Positions 1 to 10,553 of a stretch of DNA of 63,122 bases are shown piece after piece. The stretch comes from Muribaculaceae bacterium Isolate-013 (NCI) (lineage in GTDB: Bacteria > Bacteroidota > Bacteroidia > Bacteroidales > Muribaculaceae): positions 1 to 63,122 of the forward strand of contig SCEJ01000012.1 in the NCBI GenBank assembly GCA_004102785.1, in the 5' to 3' direction. Position 1 is the stretch's first letter; every line of letters starts with the position of its first letter. The translations under genes were made by a program, and so were the position numbers. The notes under the pieces are model-generated. The model was given only the letters and a program-made list of their open reading frames with translations, made no database searches and was not told the origin of the DNA.

Positions 1-422
1 TACAAAACTTATTTGACTTTACCAAATAAAATTGCCGCTAATCTCTATAAAACCAGCAGGTTAAATTTACCTATAATGGTGATGTCTATTCCACATTATC
101 GCCGTAACATGTCCGCTGAATAGTTACATATACTTTAAAGTAAAGTTAAGAAATGTTAAATGGGAGGGGTAGTCCAAACATTTTGTACTTTTGTGTGCTA
201 TTGGGCATTCAGATACCTTTTTATAGTTTAAGTTTCAATCGCTTTTATTTATAAGTCCTATCGTTGCAAAATAGCGAAATTTATACCTTAAACTGCAGGT
301 AAGGGCGACATTGCCGCCCGGATGAAATTCATACCGTTCACCACCCCCCTGCTTTCTCTTACTTTTTCATACCATTTAACCTGAATTATCTTTAACAAAC
401 TTTACTTACATTATTTTACCAT
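1..422. other. Gene-free AT-rich upstream region
   Basis: No convincing coding frame is seen here. The stretch is AT-rich compared with the genes that follow. It holds a candidate -7 element (186-193) for the gene at 423, which would give a leader of roughly 220 bases, and a small inverted repeat at about 303-319 (GGGCG/CGCCC) inside that leader. The far left end may belong to the intergenic space of a gene outside the window. Confidence 0.5.
186..193 (+). promoter_or_regulatory. Candidate -7 promoter element of the first gene
   Basis: TACTTTTG fits the Bacteroidota -7 consensus TAnnTTTG. No TTG stands at the proper distance upstream, so the -33 element is weak or absent. The position implies a long 5' leader before the start codon at 423. 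Confidence 0.4.
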
Positions 423-3400
423 ATGAAAAGAGTTTTGTCGTGGCTATGCCTACTCATAGCCTTCGGTGTGCTGCCGCACACTGCTCTTGCTGCTTATTCC
501 CCCTCAAAGATGTACGTGCTGTACTCTGTCAACGGCGGAGACTGGACCGGCAAGCAGGAGATGATTTCTGATGGCGACAAGTCATTTTCCTACACCTTCC
601 CGGCTGTGGAGTCAGGCAAAAATGTGCTTTTTATGCTCGCTTCCGATTACCTTTCGGCCGACAAATGCGTTGACGGCATAAGTGTTGAAGACTGGGAGTA
701 TCTCCAGGGATCAGCCTGGGTGCAGTACACTTTCGGACCTCAGACAGACAATGTTCAGAATGAAATCGCCATTAACCAGGAACTGAAACTCCAGGGAAAG
801 GTAAAGGCCGTGCTGAAGATTTCCCAGCCGGGAGCACACACAATCACTGTTACCAAAAACGGTAAAGACTCCAATACCAACGAGAAACTCAGCTTCACCT
901 ATACAACCGGCGGAAGCGGTGTGGGCATTCCCGTTTACTGGGGTTATCATGGCGATAACGCCAAGTGGGTGCATAACTCGAATCCTCTGCGGGCCGATGC
1001 CGATGGTGTTTACTCTTTCACCATCAACAACAGGATGAACCATAACCAGTATTTCTATCTCTCCGACTGCAATATAAATACCGACCGTCTTGATAACGGC
1101 TTCCCTCGTTACCGCTTCGTTGACCCCGACGAGGAGATCGACTACTCTCTGGCCGAGAGCGGCAACCCCGATTTCGGCCGCCACGAATCGCGCTCGGTGC
1201 TCTTTGTGCCTGGCTCGAAGAACCACAACGTGACCGTAAAATTCAAATATGACGCCGAACGAGGAATCACTGACCTCACTTACGAAAAGGTGGCGCTCCC
1301 CGTAATTACCGACGAGCGCACCAAGGCCAACCTCCCGCTGCTCCCCCGTCACTTTTTCAAGGACGAGGCCGGCACACAGCCTCAGTCGCACTACTTCATC
1401 GTGGGCACACGTATGGCCGACTGGCGCCTGCAGCCCGAGTGGGAGATGACGCGCATCAGCGACACCCAGTATAAAATCACCACTCCCCGCGTGATGTACA
1501 CCGGTCTGCTCTCCGTGGCCAAGGTGTCGCGCTACGACAACTATGCCAACAGCCGCTACTACCGTTTCTCGGCCAACGGCGCCGACATCCGCCCCAACAA
1601 CTCCAAGGTCAGCCTCTCGGCCAACGGCAAGTTCGCTTTCTACCGCGATGTTTTCCCCAACACTACCAACTCCAGCAAATTCTACTCCGACAACACTCGC
1701 CTGTATAACGACGGCAGCGTGACGAACGACCCCGGTGTGGTTGTAAAGGAGATTATCCTCACGGTCGACCCCTCCACCGGCGACCCCACGGACATCGAGT
1801 TTGTCTACACTTCCGAGCCTGTGACCGACTACATCACCCTCTCGCTCGTAGGACAGAACATTATCAACGATGGTCTGCCCGAGGCTGATATGACCCAGGC
1901 CGGTCTTTTCGCCAAAGACAAGTCCTCCTCATGGCAGGAATCATGGGTGCAGTACAATCCCACCACCGGTGTGCCCTACCGCGACGCCGCCGGTATGCTC
2001 TTCTATCAGACCGTGTTCCAGTCGGACTGGCTTGACGAGCACCCCACCTTCTTCAACAAGAAGATCCGCGATGGCCATGACTTCAACTACACCTCGCAGT
2101 CGGTCATCATGCGCAACGCCAAATCATTTGATGAGGCCGAGCTTGCCGAAGACCCTTACCGCGACTACTACGGACGCTTCAACAACGGCACCGGCTACCT
2201 TGGCAACAACGGCACTGCTGACCAGAATGTAGTTATCGGCGATAACATCAACTACAACGAGTTCCTGCGCTATCACAACGGCGGCACCTCAAATGGCATC
2301 TCATATGGCAATCGTACGGGCGGCAAGTGGGAGTGCTTCGTGGTGAAGGATATGTGGATGGACGACTTCTTCAAAATCTGGACCGGATGGGGCGGCGGCC
2401 GCAAGGTTAACGACTGCTCGGGCGCAGAGGATCCCCAGAGCGCACGCTGGTATTACGCCAACGGCGGCCACGGCCATGAAGGATGCCATTCGGGCGACGA
2501 CACCCAGTGCTCCAACGCCGACGGCAACGGTACGGGCGCCGAGGTACGCGGCTACGACATCATGAAGAAAAACAACACCGTGGGTGTGTACGGCACCGCA
2601 CGCGACAAGAACCAGGCCGACTTCTGGATCCGCAACCTCACCTACTTCAAGCGTGTGATCGTGTGGTACGACCCCGTCGCCGGCTTTGACAACTCCGTGG
2701 TGCAGTTTATCATCGAGCGCTGCGGCTCCGCCATCCAGGCTATCCGCGGCACTCTCGGCTCGCAGATCGAATATATATGGAATATCCCCGACCCCGCCAA
2801 TCCTCTCACCGACGAGGAGAAGGCTCTCCCCGTGACACACTATGTGATCGAGCGCTACAAGCTCAACGAGGAAACCGACAAGTTTGAGTTCAACGGCACC
2901 AACCCCGTGGAGGATGTCGAATGCCAGGACAAGACTATCGGCGACTTCATGGCCGACCAGCAGGTCACCGACTCCGACCTCCGCGCCGGCACATACCGCT
3001 ACCGTGTGATTGTGACAATGGTCGATGCCGAAGGCCGCGAGGTAAACCGCGAGGCATGGTCGAACCGCGTGACCCTCTTCGACGCCACAGTGCCCGTTGT
3101 CGGACAGGCCCGCCAGATCACCGAGGAGAGCGCCGACGGCAAGACTCTCTACTCTTTCGACATGGAGCTTGACCTCGACCTAGCCAACTACCTCAACACC
3201 GCTTCCTTCGAAGGCCACGGCATCAACGACCTGGCCGAAGGCTACTATGTGACAATCGACCCCAAGGTGATGGACGACTTCAACAACGCCACCGCCGCCA
3301 CATACATCTGCACCGCCCACGACAACTCCGAGGTGCGCACAATCGACAAGTTCGTGCAGAAGGAGGGTGGCCTCGAACAGATGGTCAACGGCCAGCTTGT

Positions 3401-4859
3401 GACAACCGACCGCGCCTATATCTTCATCCCTTTCGAGCAGAACCACATCGGCCGCCGACTGGTATGGGAGAATATCGTCAAGTCGCATCCCGATGAAGAC
3501 TATAACTTCCAGCTCTTCCTCAAGCGCAACCCCAAGTGGGAGACTATCTTCGCCGCCGCAAACTTCGGCATGAACACCGTTGACGCTCCCTTCGTGGTGC
3601 CCGGCGTTGAACTCGAATTCAAGAGCGCGCAGGTTGTAGTTGACAACGGCGGTGACGGCGAAGATGCCGCCCACGAGATTTTCGCCGGCAAGCGCACCCC
3701 CGAGGCTGCCATGCCTATGGGCTCGCATAACGGCAGTAAGCTTGTCGCCCCCGTGCATTACAGCCAGGCCAACCGCCTCGACGCAATATTTACCCTCGAG
3801 GAGCCGGCCGTTACGCAGAAAGTGAAGGATAACTTCACCATCGCCTACGCTGCTTCCGATGCCGATATGGCCCGCGAGGCTCTCCCGGCTGTCGACGCCG
3901 GAGGTCTCAAGGCCGTGGCCGTGCAGGAAGGTCTTGACGTGACCGCCATTGCCAGGAAACTCGACTACGAGGCCGACGGCAAGGAATACATGACCGTCGA
4001 CGCCGATGCCAAGCTGCCGGTCTATGCCCTGGCCGATGTGACCTACACCCTCGGCTCGCGCTCAATGAAACCTGCCGAAATGACCCGCGCCACAGGCAAC
4101 GCCGCTGTCGAGCTTGTACGTCCTGACATCACAGTCAAGGCTCAGGCGCTCACAAACGAGCAGGTTGCCACCGACAACAAGCGCTACTACGTGCATGAGC
4201 TCCAGGCCAACATCACCTTCAACAATGTTGCCGAGTCCGGGATGGTTGTGCGCCCCGGCTTCTATCTCAAGGGTTCCGAGGAGCGTGCCGCCCAGTTCGA
4301 TTGCGAGTTCGGCTCCACCTCGGCCAAGGAGGCAAACGGCGGTGTGGTAGCTCACGCCAACGTCAAGGGTGGCTCCGACTTCTATGACTGCCTGCTCAGC
4401 TACACCCCCTACAACGGCACCTACGACCATGCCACCGACAACTGGTCGCGGTTTGCAGCCGATGAAGGCCGTCTGCCGGTTTACGTCGACTACTTCTCGG
4501 CTGCCGAGAAGAAAGCCGGCGACACCGATGCCGCATGGCAGAAAATCCCCAATATCGACGGCTATGTGGTTTACCACTATCCCTTCATCGTGAAGAAGGA
4601 TGCCGCCGGCACTGCTTCCATGCGTGCTGCCCGCGCCGATGATGAAAACAACATCAAGGTGCTGACAATGAACGCGGTCGAAGGTCAGCTCAATGTCAAA
4701 CCTCTGGTACTCACCGCCATCGACGGCGTGGAGGCCGACACCGACTGGAGCGACGCCGAGTTCTTCAACCTCCAGGGTATCCGTGTGGCTCAGCCTGAAC
4801 CCGGCCAGGTGTACATGGTACGCCGCGGCACCGAGGTGACCAAGGAACTCTACCGCTGA
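423..4859 (+). CDS. Large secreted protein with Bacteroidales C-terminal tail
   Basis: A 1478-residue protein with a signal peptide at residues 1-23 (hydrophobic core, cleavage after ALA). The body is rich in Asp, Asn, Gly and aromatic residues, as in extracellular beta-sandwich proteins. A stretch near residues 770-880 resembles a fibronectin type III-like fold. The last about 35 residues carry the pattern FFNLQGIRV...PGQVYMVRRG, a tail common on exported Bacteroidales proteins and similar in layout to type IX-type sorting tails. No catalytic motif is recognised. The first gene has its own upstream region and is followed by the separately promoted mutS. A fragment of a paralogue lies at 18244-18513 and matches the region around residues 357-390. 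Function is unknown; surface adhesion or glycan binding is possible but only a guess. Confidence 0.8.
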   Translation: MKRVLSWLCLLIAFGVLPHTALAAYSPSKMYVLYSVNGGDWTGKQEMISDGDKSFSYTFPAVESGKNVLFMLASDYLSADKCVDGISVEDWEYLQGSAWVQYTFGPQTDNVQNEIAINQELKLQGKVKAVLKISQPGAHTITVTKNGKDSNTNEKLSFTYTTGGSGVGIPVYWGYHGDNAKWVHNSNPLRADADGVYSFTINNRMNHNQYFYLSDCNINTDRLDNGFPRYRFVDPDEEIDYSLAESGNPDFGRHESRSVLFVPGSKNHNVTVKFKYDAERGITDLTYEKVALPVITDERTKANLPLLPRHFFKDEAGTQPQSHYFIVGTRMADWRLQPEWEMTRISDTQYKITTPRVMYTGLLSVAKVSRYDNYANSRYYRFSANGADIRPNNSKVSLSANGKFAFYRDVFPNTTNSSKFYSDNTRLYNDGSVTNDPGVVVKEIILTVDPSTGDPTDIEFVYTSEPVTDYITLSLVGQNIINDGLPEADMTQAGLFAKDKSSSWQESWVQYNPTTGVPYRDAAGMLFYQTVFQSDWLDEHPTFFNKKIRDGHDFNYTSQSVIMRNAKSFDEAELAEDPYRDYYGRFNNGTGYLGNNGTADQNVVIGDNINYNEFLRYHNGGTSNGISYGNRTGGKWECFVVKDMWMDDFFKIWTGWGGGRKVNDCSGAEDPQSARWYYANGGHGHEGCHSGDDTQCSNADGNGTGAEVRGYDIMKKNNTVGVYGTARDKNQADFWIRNLTYFKRVIVWYDPVAGFDNSVVQFIIERCGSAIQAIRGTLGSQIEYIWNIPDPANPLTDEEKALPVTHYVIERYKLNEETDKFEFNGTNPVEDVECQDKTIGDFMADQQVTDSDLRAGTYRYRVIVTMVDAEGREVNREAWSNRVTLFDATVPVVGQARQITEESADGKTLYSFDMELDLDLANYLNTASFEGHGINDLAEGYYVTIDPKVMDDFNNATAATYICTAHDNSEVRTIDKFVQKEGGLEQMVNGQLVTTDRAYIFIPFEQNHIGRRLVWENIVKSHPDEDYNFQLFLKRNPKWETIFAAANFGMNTVDAPFVVPGVELEFKSAQVVVDNGGDGEDAAHEIFAGKRTPEAAMPMGSHNGSKLVAPVHYSQANRLDAIFTLEEPAVTQKVKDNFTIAYAASDADMAREALPAVDAGGLKAVAVQEGLDVTAIARKLDYEADGKEYMTVDADAKLPVYALADVTYTLGSRSMKPAEMTRATGNAAVELVRPDITVKAQALTNEQVATDNKRYYVHELQANITFNNVAESGMVVRPGFYLKGSEERAAQFDCEFGSTSAKEANGGVVAHANVKGGSDFYDCLLSYTPYNGTYDHATDNWSRFAADEGRLPVYVDYFSAAEKKAGDTDAAWQKIPNIDGYVVYHYPFIVKKDAAGTASMRAARADDENNIKVLTMNAVEGQLNVKPLVLTAIDGVEADTDWSDAEFFNLQGIRVAQPEPGQVYMVRRGTEVTKELYR

Positions 4860-5023
4860 CAATCGTAAAGACACAACACAACACAAAACTCAATTTTAGT
4901 GTTGGGCGCGGCTGCCGTGAGGCACCCGCGCCTTTTTTCGTATCTATCCGGCCCAAGAGGTTGTTTAAAAAAAAAGAGGTTGATAAAAATAAATGTGAAC
5001 ACCCGGCCCCCGGAGCGCCTGTT

Positions 5024-5053
5024 TTGCCGTTTGAGGGGATTTTCGTACATTTG
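5024..5053 (+). promoter_or_regulatory. mutS promoter (TTG-N19-TACATTTG)
   Basis: TTG at 5024-5026, a 19-base spacer and TACATTTG at 5046-5053 match the Bacteroidota sigma-ABfr consensus exactly. The expected transcript start, near 5059, lies downstream of any upstream in-frame ATG, so it fixes the mutS start at the GTG at 5085. Confidence 0.85.
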
Positions 5054-5084
5054 CAATGGTTTAATCTATAAAAATTCCAAGGCC

Positions 5085-7787
5085 GTGGCAAAAAAGGTTG
5101 TTGAGACTCCCCTGATGAAGCAATATTTCGAGATGAAACGGAAGCACCCCGACGCGGTGCTCCTTTTCCGTGTGGGCGACTTCTACGAGACCTTCTCCGA
5201 CGATGCCGTCACGGCCTCCGAGATTCTCGGCATAACGCTCACGCGCCGCGCCAACGGCTCCGCCTCGTCGGTGGAGCTGGCCGGGTTTCCGCACCATGCC
5301 CTCGACACCTACCTGCCCCGCCTGATACGCGCCGGCAAGCGCGTGGCCATCTGCGAGCAGCTCGAGGACCCCAAGACGGTGAAGAACCGCATGGTGCGCC
5401 GCGGCATCACCGAGCTGGTGACCCCCGGCGTGGCGCTGGGCGACAATGTACTGTCGCACCGCGAGAACAATTTCCTGGCCGCTCTCCACTTCTCGCGCGA
5501 GGCGGAGGTGGGGGTGGCGCTGCTCGACATCTCCACCGGCGAGTTCATGGCCGCGCAAGGCTCCGTTGACTACGTTGACAAACTGCTGGGCAACTTCGCC
5601 CCCAAGGAGGTGCTGGTGGAGCGTGGCTGCCGCCAGAGGCTCGACAGCTTCAACGGCCGCTACCTGGCCTTCGAGCTGGAGGACTGGGTGTTCACCCCCC
5701 AGGCCGCCGGCGACCGCCTGCTCAAGCAGTTCGAGACCGCCTCGCTCAAGGGTTTCGGCATCACCGGCATACCGCTGGCAGTGGTGGCCGCCGGAGCCAT
5801 ACTCCACTACCTTGACCTTACACACCACACCCACACGGGCCACATCACACGCCTGAGCCGCATAGAGGAGGACCGCTATGTGCGCCTCGACAAATTCACC
5901 ATCCGCAACCTGGAGCTGCTCCAGAGCCTCGGCGACGAGGGGAAGAGCCTTCTGAGCGTGCTCGACCGCACGGTCTCGCCGATGGGCGCCCGCATGTTGC
6001 GCCGATGGATTACCTTCCCGCTGAAGGACCCGGTGAACATCAACCGGCGCCTCGACATCGTGGAGCATTTTTTCCGCGACCCCGAAGGGCGCGACTCTCT
6101 GGTGGAGCTGCTGGGACGCATCGGCGACCTGGAGCGCCTGGTGGGCAAGGTGGCCACGGGGCGCATCACCCCCCGCGAGGTGGTGCAGTTGCGCATGGCA
6201 CTGGAGGCTCTGGAGCCGGTCAAGCGGATATGCCAGGGCTCCGACCTCGACGCACTCCGCTCTATGGGCGAGCAGCTCAACCCCTGCCCGCTGATACGCG
6301 ACCGCATACGCCGCGAGGTGCTCGAAAACGCCCCCAACGCCCTGGGGCGCGGCACCCCGGTGATAGCCCCCGGAGTCGACACCGAGCTCGACGAGCTGCG
6401 CGCCATCTCCACACAGGGTAAGGAATACCTTGAGAAGATACGCCAGCGCGAAATCGAGGCCACCGGCATCGGCTCGCTCAAAATCGGCTACAACAATGTG
6501 TTCGGCTACTACATCGAGGTGACCAACACCCACCGCGACAAGGTGCCAGACGGCTGGATACGGAAGCAGACGCTGGTCAACGCCGAGCGCTACATCACCC
6601 CCGAACTTAAGGAATACGAGGAGAAGATACTCACCGCCCAGGAGCGTATCGAGGTGCTCGAGAACAAGCTCTACGCCTCCCTGGTGGGGGCGCTCAACGA
6701 TTACGTGCCGGCCATTCAGGCCGACGCCAAGGTGCTGGCGCGCCTTGACTGCCTGCTGGCGCTGACGGTGTGCGCACGCGAGAACCGCTACTGCCGTCCG
6801 GTGGTCGACGACTCGCTCGAAATATCGATAACCGCCGGACGCCACCCGGTGATTGAGCGCGAGCTCCCCCCGGGCACTCCATATATAGCCAATTCGCTCA
6901 CACTCGACAACGCCGGCGAGCAGGTGATGATGATTACCGGACCAAACATGTCGGGTAAGTCGGCGCTGCTGCGCTCCACGGCCCTGAATGTGCTGATGGC
7001 GCAAATCGGCTCGTTCGTGGCCGCCGACGCCGCGCATATCGGTGTGGTCGACAAGATTTTCACCCGCGTCGGCGCCTCCGACAATATCTCGCTCGGCGAG
7101 TCGACCTTCATGGTGGAGATGAACGAGGCGGCCTCGATTCTCAACAACCTCTCCGAGCGCTCGCTCATACTCTTCGACGAGCTGGGGCGCGGCACCTCCA
7201 CCTACGACGGCATCTCGATTGCCTGGGCCATCGTGGAGCATATCAACGCCTCGCCTCTGCGCCCCAAAACCCTCTTCGCCACCCACTACCACGAGCTTAA
7301 CGAGATGGAGGCGCTTTACCCCGGAGTGGTGAACTACTCGGTGGCGGTGAAGGAGATCGACGGCAAGGTGGTGTTTCTGCGCAAACTTCAGCGCGGAGGC
7401 TCGGAGCACAGCTTCGGTATCCATGTGGCGCGTCTGGCGGGGATGCCCCGCTCCATTGTGGAGCGCGCCGCCACGGTGCTGCGCCAGCTTGAGGAAGCCA
7501 ACCGCCGCCAGGGCGCCATCGACACCGCCTCCCCGGCAGTGTCGCAGCCTGTGGCGACCGCCGCAATCACCCCGTCGGCGAAATCATCCGCTGTGGCAGC
7601 GGGCAGCGGGAAGCACCCGCGTCAGGAAGCCGCGCCCGACGGTATGCAGCTCTCCTTCTTCCAGCTCGACGACCCGGTGCTGGAGCAGATACGCGACGAA
7701 CTGCTCGGCCTCGACATCAACAACCTCTCGCCGCTCCAGGCTCTCAACAAACTCTCAACCCTGCGCGAAATACTACAAGGCCGATGA
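5085..7787 (+). CDS. mutS: DNA mismatch repair protein MutS
   Basis: MutS binds base mismatches and small loops in new DNA and starts repair with MutL. The protein is 900 residues from a GTG start. The frame is open further upstream, but the promoter at 5024-5053 excludes those starts and the family's N-terminus begins just here ([11 protein letters not shown]). The mismatch-reading motif GDFYETF lies near residue 30, the Walker [13 protein letters not shown] near 620, the Walker [17 protein letters not shown] near 695 and ATHYHEL near 730. All domains of MutS1 are present with a low-complexity linker before the C-terminal tail. It heads an operon with rnz (ATGA overlap) and tadA. Confidence 0.97.
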   Translation: MAKKVVETPLMKQYFEMKRKHPDAVLLFRVGDFYETFSDDAVTASEILGITLTRRANGSASSVELAGFPHHALDTYLPRLIRAGKRVAICEQLEDPKTVKNRMVRRGITELVTPGVALGDNVLSHRENNFLAALHFSREAEVGVALLDISTGEFMAAQGSVDYVDKLLGNFAPKEVLVERGCRQRLDSFNGRYLAFELEDWVFTPQAAGDRLLKQFETASLKGFGITGIPLAVVAAGAILHYLDLTHHTHTGHITRLSRIEEDRYVRLDKFTIRNLELLQSLGDEGKSLLSVLDRTVSPMGARMLRRWITFPLKDPVNINRRLDIVEHFFRDPEGRDSLVELLGRIGDLERLVGKVATGRITPREVVQLRMALEALEPVKRICQGSDLDALRSMGEQLNPCPLIRDRIRREVLENAPNALGRGTPVIAPGVDTELDELRAISTQGKEYLEKIRQREIEATGIGSLKIGYNNVFGYYIEVTNTHRDKVPDGWIRKQTLVNAERYITPELKEYEEKILTAQERIEVLENKLYASLVGALNDYVPAIQADAKVLARLDCLLALTVCARENRYCRPVVDDSLEISITAGRHPVIERELPPGTPYIANSLTLDNAGEQVMMITGPNMSGKSALLRSTALNVLMAQIGSFVAADAAHIGVVDKIFTRVGASDNISLGESTFMVEMNEAASILNNLSERSLILFDELGRGTSTYDGISIAWAIVEHINASPLRPKTLFATHYHELNEMEALYPGVVNYSVAVKEIDGKVVFLRKLQRGGSEHSFGIHVARLAGMPRSIVERAATVLRQLEEANRRQGAIDTASPAVSQPVATAAITPSAKSSAVAAGSGKHPRQEAAPDGMQLSFFQLDDPVLEQIRDELLGLDINNLSPLQALNKLSTLREILQGR

Positions 7788-8599
7788 TCAGACTCCATAT
7801 ACTCGGTTGCGGCTCGGCAACCCCAACACCGCGCCATCTCCCCGCCTGCCAGGTGCTGGAGGTAAACTCCCGGCTGCTGATGATTGACTGCGGCGAGGGG
7901 GCGGCGCACTCCATGCTCAGGCAGAAGCTGAAGCTCTCGCGCCTCGACCACATATTCCTGTCGCACCTCCACGCCGACCATTGCATGGGGCTCCCCGGGC
8001 TTATCAACACCATGGTGATGAACGGCCGCCGTGCCCCGCTGACGGTGCACACTTTCGCCGAAGGGGAGGAGATTTTCCGCCGCATACTGTCGTTTTTCTG
8101 CCCCGAGCCTCCGTTTCTCCTCGATTTCAACATCATCACCCCGGGGCGCCGCGAGGTGATTCTGCACGACGACTTCAACGGCTGCGGCGTGGAGACCGAG
8201 GCCTTCCCCCTGCGCCACCGCGTGCCGGCATCGGGATTCCTTTTCCGCTGCTCGGGCCGCGATGTGAGCCCGTGCAGCTATGCCTACTGCTCCGACACGG
8301 TCTACATGCCCGAACTGGCGCAGACCCTCGCAGGCACCGACCTCCTCTACCACGAGGCCACATATGCCGACGACCGCGCCGACAAGGCCGCGGTGCACTT
8401 CCACTCCACCGCGGCGCAGGCTGCCGCCACGGCGCGCGACGCCGGAGCAGGCTCGCTGCTGCTGGGGCATTTCGCCTCATCCTACCGCAACGAGGAGGAG
8501 CACCTGCGCCAGGCAAGAGAGATATTCCCCCGCACCCTCGCCGCACGCGAGGGGCTCACACTGACCATAACACCCCGCAGCGATGACCTCCGCAGATAA
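7784..8599 (+). CDS. rnz: Ribonuclease Z
   Basis: A metallo-beta-lactamase-fold endonuclease that trims the 3' end of tRNA precursors. At 271 residues it is a little short of the usual 300. The zinc motif HLHADH lies near residue 60, with further ligand histidines at LRHRV (near 147) and LLGHF (near 229), and the N-terminal ILGCGSATP is typical. The ATG overlaps the mutS stop by four bases (ATGA), which suggests translational coupling. The end overlaps tadA by 17 bases. Confidence 0.93.
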   Translation: MIRLHILGCGSATPTPRHLPACQVLEVNSRLLMIDCGEGAAHSMLRQKLKLSRLDHIFLSHLHADHCMGLPGLINTMVMNGRRAPLTVHTFAEGEEIFRRILSFFCPEPPFLLDFNIITPGRREVILHDDFNGCGVETEAFPLRHRVPASGFLFRCSGRDVSPCSYAYCSDTVYMPELAQTLAGTDLLYHEATYADDRADKAAVHFHSTAAQAAATARDAGAGSLLLGHFASSYRNEEEHLRQAREIFPRTLAAREGLTLTITPRSDDLRR

Positions 8600-9029
8600 T
8601 GACGCCCGCTTCATGCGCCTGGCGCTGGCCGAGGCACGCATGGCGGCCTCCGAGGGGGAGATTCCCATCGGGGCCGTGGTGGTGTGCGGCGGCCGGGTGG
8701 TGGGGCGCGGCCACAACCTCACGGAGCGCCTGGCCGATGTCACCGCCCACGCCGAGATGCAGGCCATCACCGCCGCGGCCCAGACCCTCGGCGGAAAATA
8801 TCTCACCGACTGCACCCTCTACGTCACCGTGGAGCCCTGCCTGATGTGTGCCGGAGCCATAGCCTGGAGCCAGTTGCGCCGCATAGTCTACGGCGCCGCC
8901 GACGAAAAGCGCGGCTATTCGGTCCTGACCTATGAATCCCCCTTCCATCCGCGCGCCGAGGTAATCGCCGGTGTGCTCGCCGACGAATGCGCCTCCCTTA
9001 TGCGCGACTTCTTCCGCCAACGCCGCTGA
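8583..9029 (+). CDS. tadA: tRNA-specific adenosine deaminase TadA
   Basis: A zinc-dependent deaminase that converts A34 to inosine in tRNA-Arg(ACG). It is 148 residues, full length for the family. The catalytic HAEMQAI motif lies near residue 57 and the zinc cysteines are in VEPCLMCAGA near residue 87. The N-terminal FMRLALAEA helix is typical of TadA. It is the last gene of the mutS-rnz-tadA unit; a hairpin with a T-run follows at 9148. A guanine or cytosine deaminase is a less likely reading. Confidence 0.92.
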   Translation: MTSADNDARFMRLALAEARMAASEGEIPIGAVVVCGGRVVGRGHNLTERLADVTAHAEMQAITAAAQTLGGKYLTDCTLYVTVEPCLMCAGAIAWSQLRRIVYGAADEKRGYSVLTYESPFHPRAEVIAGVLADECASLMRDFFRQRR

Positions 9030-9147
9030 CCCCCGCGCTCCTCCCACCTCCCTCCTCAAGTTTTTCAACAACCTGTAATTACGGCAAAGCATCCGCAGCA
9101 GTCACTGCGGAGCGGGCGCCGGTGGCCTGAAAATGGGAAAATTATGC

Positions 9148-9180
9148 ATTACGGAAAAAATTCCGTAATAAAATTTTTTT
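9148..9180 (+). terminator. Perfect palindrome with T-run, terminator of tadA or cit operator
   Basis: ATTACGGAA (9148-9156), four A and TTCCGTAAT (9161-9169) form a perfect 9-bp stem, followed after AAAA by a run of T. This fits an intrinsic terminator for the mutS-rnz-tadA unit. The palindrome also lies just upstream of the cit operon's -7 element at 9198, so it could be an operator. The sequence alone does not decide. Confidence 0.6.
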
Positions 9181-9197
9181 TTATTCCTTTTTATTCT

Positions 9198-9205
9198 TAA
9201 GTTTG
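9198..9205 (+). promoter_or_regulatory. -7 element of the citrate operon promoter
   Basis: TAAGTTTG matches TAnnTTTG. The -33 position holds only T-runs, no clear TTG, so the promoter may be weak without an activator. The leader to citD at 9315 is about 105 bases. Confidence 0.65.
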
Positions 9206-9314
9206 CGGCCACAGGGTTGACTGCCGCAAGGGCGCGGCGCTCCCCTGCGGAAGCCCAGCGCTCCGACCATGAAAAAACTACCGACACAAACCTAACCTCT
9301 AAATCTGTTTTACC

Positions 9315-9596
9315 ATGGGAATCAAGAACGCCCAGGCCGGGACTCTCGAATCGGGAGATATTCTGGTGAGAATCAGTCCCAATGACGGCAATGGAATTGA
9401 AATCAATCTTGACAGTACGGTCGCATACCAGTTCGGCGCCCAGATCCGTAGTGTGATCGACTCCACCCTCCGGGAGCTCGGGGTGGACAGCGCCGTGGTC
9501 TACGCCACCGACAAGGGCGCGCTCGACTGTACTATTCGCGCTCGCGTTACCGCCGCCGCGGTGCGTGCCACCGGCAGGGATGTGTGGAACGACTGA
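9315..9596 (+). CDS. citD: Citrate lyase acyl carrier protein (gamma subunit)
   Basis: A 93-residue carrier subunit that holds the phosphoribosyl-dephospho-CoA arm on which acetyl and citryl thioesters are shuttled. The modification site is the serine in AGTLESGD near residue 14, and the DILV..P sequence that follows is typical of CitD. It is the first gene of the operon, directly ahead of citE. The cofactor is made and attached by the CitG domain and CitX encoded downstream. Confidence 0.93.
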   Translation: MGIKNAQAGTLESGDILVRISPNDGNGIEINLDSTVAYQFGAQIRSVIDSTLRELGVDSAVVYATDKGALDCTIRARVTAAAVRATGRDVWND

Positions 9597-9647
9597 ACAT
9601 CCCCCCAATATTTTCAGACCAGTTACTTGCCTTAATTTCACGAAACC

Positions 9648-10529
9648 ATGCAAAGACTTAGAAGAACCATGATGTTCGTGCCCGGAAACAATCCGGGAAT
9701 GATGGCCGATGCCCATATCTACGGGCCGGATTCCATAATGCTGGACCTCGAGGATTCCGTGACTATCGCCGAGAAGGATACCGCCAGGCTCCTTGTATAT
9801 AATGCTCTCAGGAGTGTGGACTACGGCGACACGGAGATGGTGGTGCGTATCAATCCGCTCAACACTCCCTACGGCCGAAAGGATATCGAGGCTGTGGTGA
9901 AGGCCGGCGTGCACGTGATCCGTATGCCCAAGACCGAGACCGCCGCCGAGGTGGAGGAGGTGGAGCGCGAAATCGAGAAGGTGGAGCGCGAAATCGGGTG
10001 CCTCGGCCGCACACGCATTATGGCGGCGATAGAGAGCGCCCTGGGTGTGGTCAACGCCTATGCCATAGCCACGGCCTCGCCGCGGATGATGGGTATAGCC
10101 CTCGGTGCCGAGGACTATTGCGCCAACCTCAAGACCCAGCGCACCCCCGGCGGCGACGAGCTGCGCCTGGCGCGCGAGACTATCGTGGTGGCGGCACGTG
10201 CCGCCGGAATCGACGCCCTCGACACGGTGTACTCCAATCTCGACGATATGGAGACCTTCCGCAAGGAGGTGGAGCTGATACATACCCTCGGCTTCGACGG
10301 CAAGTCGATTATCAACCCCAGGCAGATAGAGATTGTAAACGAGGTGTTCGCCCCCACCCCCAGGGCCATAGAGAAGGCGCGCGCCATCATCGCCGCCATA
10401 CGCGAGGCCGAGCGCCGCGGCTCGGGTGTGGTGTCGGTCAACGGCAAGATGGTTGACCGTCCGGTGGTGATACGCGCCCAGCGCACCATCGACCTGGCAA
10501 TCGCATCGGGAATCATAAGTGAGGCATAA
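9648..10529 (+). CDS. citE: Citrate lyase beta subunit (citryl-ACP lyase)
   Basis: A 293-residue TIM-barrel HpcH/HpaI-family lyase that splits citryl-ACP into oxaloacetate and acetyl-ACP. Family motifs are LRRTMMFVPGNN at the N-terminus, DSIMLDLEDSV near residue 27 with the metal-binding acidic pair, IMAAIESALGV near 125, and GFDGKSIINPRQI near 213. The length is normal. It lies 51 bases after citD and 24 bases before citF. Confidence 0.95.
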   Translation: MQRLRRTMMFVPGNNPGMMADAHIYGPDSIMLDLEDSVTIAEKDTARLLVYNALRSVDYGDTEMVVRINPLNTPYGRKDIEAVVKAGVHVIRMPKTETAAEVEEVEREIEKVEREIGCLGRTRIMAAIESALGVVNAYAIATASPRMMGIALGAEDYCANLKTQRTPGGDELRLARETIVVAARAAGIDALDTVYSNLDDMETFRKEVELIHTLGFDGKSIINPRQIEIVNEVFAPTPRAIEKARAIIAAIREAERRGSGVVSVNGKMVDRPVVIRAQRTIDLAIASGIISEA

Positions 10530-10553
10530 GCTTCTGAACCGCTTTTTAAATAG

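Noticed and set aside
4899-5084. N-terminal extension of MutS by 62 residues
   Set aside because: A full promoter lies inside this stretch and the family N-terminus begins at the GTG at 5085.
5061-7424. Long minus-strand open frame (787 codons) opposite mutS
   Set aside because: It is a by-product of high GC and codon bias; the translation is rich in His, Ala, Val and Arg with no motif, and mutS is certain on the other strand. The same holds for the long minus frames at 9102-10883, 11220-12380, 12632-14284, 14660-16204, 16788-18302 and 25155-27170.
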